Source of the DNA: Aselliscus stoliczkanus
Lineage: Eukaryota; Chordata; Mammalia; Chiroptera; Hipposideridae
Assembly (NCBI GenBank): GCA_033961575.1
Contig: CM066739.1
Coordinates: 70,246,559-70,310,558, forward strand
DNA: 64,000 nucleotides
Direction of reading: 5' to 3'
Below are positions 57,640 to 64,000 of the stretch, one piece after another. A program made the translations under genes and the position numbers. How positions within the stretch are numbered: position 1 is the first letter of the stretch; every line of letters starts with the position of its first letter. The notes beneath the pieces were generated by a model. That model did not search any database, was not told the DNA's origin, and saw nothing but the letters and a program-made list of their open reading frames with translations.

Positions 57640-58165
57640 GTCCTTTACTGCTAACTTCACAATAGTCATTTCTTAAATTTCCTCCTCTATTCTACAAACC
57701 AGGGCAGCTTCACTAAAATCTTTCTTTGTTCTAATTGGTGTCTTTATCCAGGTTTGAAATCTCAGTGTGGTCTTTGATTCTTTTTTTCCACTTTACCTCT
57801 AATCAGCTGCCGAATTGTACTCTCTCTTCTTTTTAAACTTGTGTCACATTTGTTCCTTTCTTTTTCATCCCCATTGCCCTTCTCTAGTCCAGGTGGTCAT
57901 CACCTGAGGCTTGGATTTCTATAGCACTTCATAGCTGATCTCTCTCTAGGCTCATTAAAAATCTGACTAAAGCAGTGATTTGATCTCCCACTTCTGGGCA
58001 TAAAGCCTTCCAGAGGCTCATAGTTACCTAAAATAAAGTTCTTCAGCCCAGCATTCAGGAACATTCAACACTGTTTTTTGTCCCCAGCCTCTGTATTCAG
58101 AACATCTTTCTCTATAGTTCATCACAAGCCCTATACTTCAGGTAAGGAAGAATTCCCACTGTCCT
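57640..58165 (+). repeat. L2-like LINE fragment
   Basis: Diverged C/T-rich plus-strand sequence with L2-like blocks (GGGCATAAAGCCTTCCAGAGGC, CAGCCTCTGTATTCAGAAC). Low-confidence family call. Confidence 0.45.
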
Positions 58166-58439
58166 GCATAAAACGTGCCTTTTATTGAAAATGAAGCTTA
58201 CTTTGTTTCCCCATACACAGGACTGTCTCCACCCTCTTCTAATTACAAGTCCCATTCTCATTCCTTGTCAAAAGTTCAAGTCCCAAATTTTTTTTTGAAA
58301 TATACTCTTCCCTTTCTTGTAGCATTGAGCAATAAAAATATTAATAAGTTTTATAATTAGACTGTTCCTCTGTGCCTCAAATCCTAATGCTAGGCAATGT
58401 GGGTAACTTTGGGCAGAAACAAAAAATGCACTATTTTTT

Positions 58440-58640
58440 CATTGTTCAGAGGCAATGTGGTAAGCATTAGGCTTTGGAATTAGAAGGCTGATTTCAAACT
58501 CTAGTTATGGTTAAAGGAATCTGGACAAGTCATTTCAACTTTTTGTATTTGGTTTCCCTGTGTGTAAAATGGAAATGAACATAACATCCATCTCACAGGA
58601 TCATTGTAGGATCAAATAAGAGAATGTCCCTTGAAAATGG
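58440..58640 (+). repeat. MIR SINE
   Basis: AATGTGGTAAGCATTAGGC head, AATTAGAAGGCTGATTTCAA block, GTTTCCCTGTGTGTAAAATG core and ATCAAATAAGAGAATG tail. Confidence 0.75.
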
Positions 58641-58774
58641 TGACGTTTCATAAGAACATATTATTATTATTGTTATTGTCATTATTATTATCATTGTTAT
58701 TGCTTTTGTTTCATGCATATATGTATTTTTATACCACCAATTAGGATGTAAATTTGGGGTCATTCTTTGCTTTT

Positions 58775-59167
58775 TTTTTTTTTTTCTTAAGATTTTATTG
58801 GGAAATTGGGGAAGGGGAACAGCTGAGTTGTTGTCCTTCAGTCTTAGTTGTGGAGGGCGCAGCTCGCTCAGCTCCAAGTCCAGTCACCATCCAGCTGCCC
58901 ATAGGCAGCTCGCGGCTGCTTAGCTCAAGGTGCTGTGTTGAATCTTAGTTGCGGGTGGGTGTAGCCCACCATCCCTTGTAGAAGTTGAACTGACAACCTT
59001 GTTGTTAGGAGCATGTGCTCTTACCAGCTGAGCCATCCTGTTACCTGTTGGCAGCTCAGTGGCAGCTCAGGTCGGGCGCAGCTCACTGGCCCATGTGGGA
59101 ATTTAACCAGCTACCTTGTTGTTCAGAGCTCGTGCTTTTAACCAGCTGAGCCACTCGGCTGGCCCAA
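58775..59167 (-). mobile_element. Long composite SINE
   Basis: Minus copy. The plus strand starts with a T-run and AAGATTTTATTGGGAAATTGGGG, then multiple tRNA-like modules, and ends at ACTCGGCTGGCCC. Flanks GGTCATTCTTTGCTTTT and GGTCATTCTTTACTTTT differ by one base. Confidence 0.92.
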
Positions 59168-59184
59168 GGTCATTCTTTACTTTT

Positions 59185-59900
59185 GAATTTCCCTTTGACA
59201 ACTAGTATTAATAAAGATTTTCATAAGGCTTATTAACTGTATAAATAAATTTTACAAAAAGAGAAACTAGGAAGGCTGTGGTAACCCACAAACAAATTTT
59301 TATTTTGTTAAGAAAAAAAAATACAGTGTGGGAGATTAATAATGTGAAGATTAATGATGCTTTCAATGAAGGATTATTTCGTAGTGACAAAAAAGTAGTC
59401 TTACTACTGAAATCTTTTGAACCACAAGAATTTTAAAAAGATTCCAAAATAAATAATTTATAGCTCATCAAAATTCTACAGGGAAAGGAGGAACCCAAAA
59501 AGAAGAGCCAAGTGTGAATCAACATGAAAAATTGGACTATAATAGAAAATACGTTTAGCTAAATTCTGATAAGATAGCCTACCTCTTACACAAAACAACT
59601 TACTACAGAGATTAAAGCTAAAGCCATTATATGCTTAAGTTGCTAATATTCAATTAACTGAAGGATTGACAGCTTATATGAAGGATGCATTTTTAGTGCT
59701 TCCAGAATTACAAGAAATGCTACTAAATTTTTAATAACAAAGTACCATCTTGAGTTATTATATACTATAATTAAAATTAAATTGGATCCAATGAGAATGT
59801 TCAAGGTTATGAATAGACTGGTAAGAAAATGAGTAGCACACCATACATGTGCATATAAGTGGGAAGAGAGAAATAGTGCAAATGAGCCTCATAAACAGAG
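59185..59900. other. Unassigned AT-rich stretch
   Basis: No gene or named repeat. Confidence 0.5.
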
Positions 59901-59907
59901 GGATCTT

Positions 59908-60312
59908 GGGCCAGCTGAGGGCGCATTGGTTAAGAGTTGGCCTTGGGAGCACCAGCTCTGAGCAGCAGGGCCCCGGTTCAGATCCTACATGAGGGCCAAT
60001 GATGCTGCACCCTCTACGGCTAAGATGGTGAACAGCTCAACCTAGAGCTGCCTCGCTGCGAGTCACCGGCGACTGCGTAGGCTTCAGTGGGGCTGCAGTG
60101 GGCTGCTGTGAGTGGCCATCCAGAGTCCAGCGAGTGACTGCCTCACCTGGGAAGAGCACAATGATAATACCAACATGGGCCAGTGAAGCGACATCCTCCA
60201 CAACTAGACTGAGGAACAAAAGGACAGCAGCTTGTCTTTTCCCCATTCCCGATTCTCCAATGCTGTTCCCCTCTTCCAATTCTCCAATAAAATCTTTAAA
60301 AAAAAGAAAAAA
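59908..60312 (+). mobile_element. Long composite SINE
   Basis: Plus-strand long type: GGGCCAGCTGAGGGCGC head, AGGGCCCCGGTTCAGATCC box B, GAGTGGCCATCCAGAGTCCAG middle, and TCCAATAAAATCTTTAAA end. No clear duplication was resolved. The frames at 60037-60435 are SINE artefacts. Confidence 0.88.
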
Positions 60313-60584
60313 ATCTCTATTCCTCAAATGCATATGAGGGAAATAGAGGGTGCACCTAAGAGGCTAACATCCTACCTGTTTCCTTTTTTCACTGCCTTTC
60401 TCCAACCTTTATACCTGGACTCACCTGGCCCCTAAGTACCACGCTTGGCTTTGCTTCAGACTCTGGAACCAAATCAAGAAAAACTTAATGAGCCCTAAGT
60501 CAATAGTTTGCTGGTTCAGCCTCAAGTAAAAGATGCTACTCATCCCTTTCTGACTTTGAGTCTTGCCTAGTAATCATCTTCATT

Positions 60585-60826
60585 TATTTTTATTTTTTTT
60601 TAAATTGGATAACTGTGCTTTTCTAGGACCTGTCAGCTCCGAGTCAAGTCATTGTCCTTCAGTCTAGTTATGGAGGGCACAGCTCAGCTCCAAGTCCAGT
60701 CACCATTTTCAATCTAGTTGTGTGTATGTGGGGTGGGGGCACAGCTCACCATCCCTGCAAGAATGAAACCCGCAACCTTGTTGTTCAAAGCATGTGTTCT
60801 AACCAACTGAGCCAATCAGCCGGCCC
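60585..60826 (-). mobile_element. tRNA-derived SINE, internally shortened long type
   Basis: Lacks part of the middle seen in the ~400-bp copies. Flanks CTAGTAATCATCTT (60567) and CTAGTTCTCATCTT (60827) differ at two bases. Confidence 0.85.
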
Positions 60827-60840
60827 CTAGTTCTCATCTT

Positions 60841-61380
60841 ATGCCTCTCATATGATTGAAGTGGGTCCCTCCTGCATTTCCATATTCCTTTGTCTCTAAG
60901 CCCTAGTTGATCTGGCAGCCTGCTCAGTAACATACTATTTTTCATTACTTCTCTTAGTCACAAACATACAACTGATTCCCCTAAGTCTGGGCTCCTTTTT
61001 CCCTTGCAACACAATATAGGAAAACAAATGACAAAGTTATCACCCAGATGCATTTAAAAAGCACCTAAAATATTGTAAATATTAAAATATTTAATTTCTC
61101 TTCCCATTGAGGAAAGAATGGGCACTCTGTAATAACAAGCGAAAAGAAATTTATGAGAAATGGTGGACTCCTTTTCTATTTTGGCCCTGAAGCACAGGGC
61201 CCCAGCACAGCCACTTGCGGCCAACCCACTGAGAGAATGCACTGGAACTTCGTGACACCTTGACGGAAGCCAGTGCTATAATAGAACCGAAACTTCAGGG
61301 TCAGATGCTAAGCTGCTGATATAGTGAAAGATCTTAACCGTGCTCCACAACACCTTTGCATATTCAGTTAATTTGTTTTG
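60841..61380. other. Unassigned stretch
   Basis: No recognised gene or repeat. Confidence 0.45.
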
Positions 61381-62530
61381 GTCTTCAGTGAAGTTTTCTC
61401 GAACACTTGCTATGTGTCAAGCAATGTGCCAGCTATTAGGGATTCACAGATGAATGAGATTGTGTTTTGGTTTTAGTCCTCAAGGAGCTTACTGTCTCGG
61501 TGGGTGAGGAAAGGAGGAGTTGTGGTGGTGACACATAAAGAAATGAGTGAAGTGAAGAGATTTGGGATTTAGTGAAATTCAGTCACTCTGAATAGTCTTA
61601 ACAAAAAGCACAATTGGATAATGTCAGTAATGGGATACAGTTTATTGGAAAGTTTTAACTTTTTATCTTTTGAGGAGAAATCATAACACTTCGATAAAAG
61701 ATAAATATAAGGATAAAAAGGAGATAAATGATAATAACTAGCTTAAAACACTTGTAGCAAGGGAAAACAAATGCATATATTCAATGATATAACCAATTAA
61801 AATCCACATTACAAATCGCAATATGATGCAGCTTGAATAAACAAAGAGAAGGCATGATTATGGAGGACTCTGATCTGAAAGTGATTGAAGAAGACTTTGA
61901 GGGTAGTTTAACCAGGACTTGAAGGTGATGCTGAAAATAAATTCTTATTCTGTAGCTAAATCTAGGTAATGACTGATGTTAAGGCACAAGGAAAAACATT
62001 CATAATTTTGATTGAACGATGAAAATTCAATGCTGTTGGCTAAAGCAGAGGGGTCCAATTACTAATTAATAAAATATGAGTTTAAGGGGTGAAATGGGGA
62101 AAAAAATGGATGACCTTGAATTATAGGCTCATGTGGATCTAGGGATTTGTGTGGCAACCAGAGGGGTAGGTTATAAGAGTTTAGAATTAGGAGTCTGCTA
62201 AAAACCAGAGGAATCTAGGGGCTCTGAGTCTGGGGAGCAGGAATTTATGGTCAGGGGCCAGCTGGCAGATTAGATATATTCATTCATTCATTCAATCATT
62301 CACTCATTCATCAATTTAATGTTTACAGATAATTTACACTGCTCCAAGAACTGTTGTAGGCATTGTGGATGCCATAGAAAATAAAATAGATGAGGCCTCA
62401 GAATTTATGGAACTTACATCCTAGTGGAAGGAGTCAGGAACAAACAGATGAAGAAACAAATAACTGAGAACTTTAGCGATGTTTTATGGCATAAGTACTG
62501 ATAGAAATTATAATAACCACAATTGCTGCT
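61381..62530 (-). repeat. Scattered L2 fragments
   Basis: 61390-61510 (CTTGCTATGTGTCAAGC ... CTCAAGGAGCTTACTG) and 62275-62520 ((TTCA)n start, GAACTGTTGTAGGCATTGTGG, CTTACATCCTAGTGGA) are reversed L2 ends. 61511-62270 between them is unassigned. Confidence 0.6.
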
Positions 62531-63004
62531 ATGGTAATCTACCCATCTACCTCTGACAGCATTCTGTTTCCCCTCTTTGCCTTCATAACTGTTACTTATC
62601 TTTGCTTGTTGGTTGAAATCGGGTATACCACCTTCCTTGACACAACTCCCAGATCTTGGTAGAGTTTAGGCGTCCTTACTCAGGGACCCCCTAATCCAAT
62701 GTACTATTATTCTCACATAGTCACATCACTTTACATTTGTATTTTTATAGTTTGCTCCAATGTGAGGTTTTTCAGGGTGAGGGATTATGTCTTACCCTTC
62801 TTTATATCCCAAGTAACTAACATGGTATCTGACAAGGAAGCATTTCGTATATGATGTTTTGGTTAAATAAATGAATGGAAGAATGAGTAGATGATGGCTC
62901 ACTCAAATTCTTTGTGAAGTCAGGCAGGACAAATATATAAAATAATAGCAGAGTATGTCTAATACATGCCAGGTGCTTTACTTGCATTATGTCTGTTAAT
63001 TCTT

Positions 63005-63396
63005 TTTTTTTTTTTTTTAAGATTTTATTGGAGAATTGGGGAAGGGGAACAGTCAAGTTGTTATTCTTCAGTCTTAGTGTGGAAACGGCGCAGCTAGCTC
63101 AGCTCTAAGTCCAGTTGCCATCCGGCCAACTGTCGGCAGTTCGTGGCTGCTCAGCTCAAGGTGTGGTGTTCAATCTTAGTTGCTGGTGGGCATAGCCCAC
63201 CATCCCATGTGGGAGTTGAACCAGTAACCTTGTTGTTAGGAGCATGTGCTCTCACCAGCTGAGCCATCCTGCCACCTGTTGGCAGCTCAGCAACAGCTTA
63301 GATTGGGCGCAGCTCACTGGCCCATGTGGGAATTGAACCGGCGACCCTGTTGCTCAGAGTTCATACTCTTAACCAACTGAGCCACTCAGGCGGCCC
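63005..63396 (-). mobile_element. Long composite SINE
   Basis: Minus copy about 390 bp long with a perfect 16-bp duplication ATGTCTGTTAATTCTT (62989-63004 and 63397-63412). It has the T-run, AAGATTTTATTGGAGAATTG and three tRNA-like modules. Confidence 0.95.
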
Positions 63397-63412
63397 ATGT
63401 CTGTTAATTCTT

Positions 63413-64000
63413 ACAGCAAGTCAATGTGGTGGAGAGTGAAAGCATTTATTCTTTAGAGATGAAGACACTGCAGTTCAGAATCTATAAAGAGCGAAAGCAA
63501 GATCAGAAGCCTATGGATGGGCAAGGTGGGGAAGCATGGCTGGGTTCTTTCCGCCTGCACACATATCCTACCCCGTTTCCCCAGGATCACGGCATGGATG
63601 GTGTAGAATTCACTGATAAGTGTGCAACAAGGAAAACTCCCTGCCAAGGAGCCAATGGCTCCTGATTGCTATGAATGTTTTTGATTTATTAGGCAATGAG
63701 GCATCATTGAAATTTTTGAGCGATAAGGTAAAAGGCAATATCTTTGATGGAAATGAACTGTGAGATAATTGTTCTCTGGCTACTCTGTATAGGCTGAATT
63801 ACAAAGAGGACAGTGAGGAGTTTATCACAGCTGTCCAGCTGTGGAGTTATGAAGAATTGGACTCATGGCCCTAGAACTAGAGAAGAAAGAAAACATAATT
63901 TAGAAGATATGAAACAGGAAAAAAAAAAGACACACCTTAAATTCTCATTAGATGTTAGTTAACAAGGAGGGAGTTCATTCAAATACAACTAGGATTTTGA
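63413..64000. other. Unassigned stretch at window edge
   Basis: A MIR-like trace at about 63440-63500. Frames of 79 and 64 codons on opposite strands are not recognisable. Confidence 0.4.

Overview
The window looks like ordinary non-coding DNA from a placental mammal, most likely a bat. It is AT-rich, has no operon-like or gene-dense structure, and is built mainly from interspersed repeats: L1, L2, MIR, ERVL-MaLR and other LTRs, hAT/MER5A, Tigger-like and mariner elements, and many tRNA-derived SINEs. The SINEs start with a GGCCGGCCGAGTGGC tRNA-like head, and the longer ones end in AATAAAATCTTTAAA plus an A-tail. From memory these resemble SINEs of rhinolophoid bats (horseshoe and leaf-nosed bats and relatives). 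That taxonomic call is inference and was not checked against a database.

The one recognisable protein-coding sequence is an intronless copy of DPPA4 (developmental pluripotency-associated 4) on the minus strand at 46474-47358. It sits inside a complete L1-style retroposition unit (45670-47408) with an AATAAA signal, a poly(A) tract and a perfect 14-bp target-site duplication. Its reading frame is uninterrupted for 294 codons and keeps both the SAP and the C-terminal DPPA2/4 domains. A second long open frame (27209-27952, minus, 247 codons) has no family I recognise. No multi-exon gene, rRNA, genuine tRNA gene or CRISPR array was seen.

Layout. 0-8 kb: MIR, an L1 with a twin-priming inversion, and an old L1 interrupted by a younger L1 and three SINEs. 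8-13.5 kb: single-copy sequence, L2 and MER5A in a locally GC-richer stretch. 13.5-18.4 kb: MIRs, a small mariner-type MITE, and a long L2 carrying a nested MLT1 LTR, a MIR and SINEs. 18.7-20 kb: two LTRs head to head. 20-28 kb: mostly single-copy DNA, L2 with an inserted Tigger-like element, the unidentified frame, and a palindromic mariner MITE inside a TA microsatellite. 28-40 kb: four L1 blocks of different ages. 40.9-44.7 kb: L2, then an LTR split by a SINE and a mariner remnant. 45.7-48.9 kb: the DPPA4 retrocopy followed by two composite SINEs. 49-51.7 kb: unassigned AT-rich DNA. 51.7-56 kb: LTRs and GATA microsatellites. 56-64 kb: L2/MIR fragments and four more composite SINEs.

There is no pathway or operon here. 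The functional candidates are the DPPA4-like open frame, the unidentified frame, LTR promoter/polyadenylation signals, and one MITE hairpin that could fold like a microRNA precursor.
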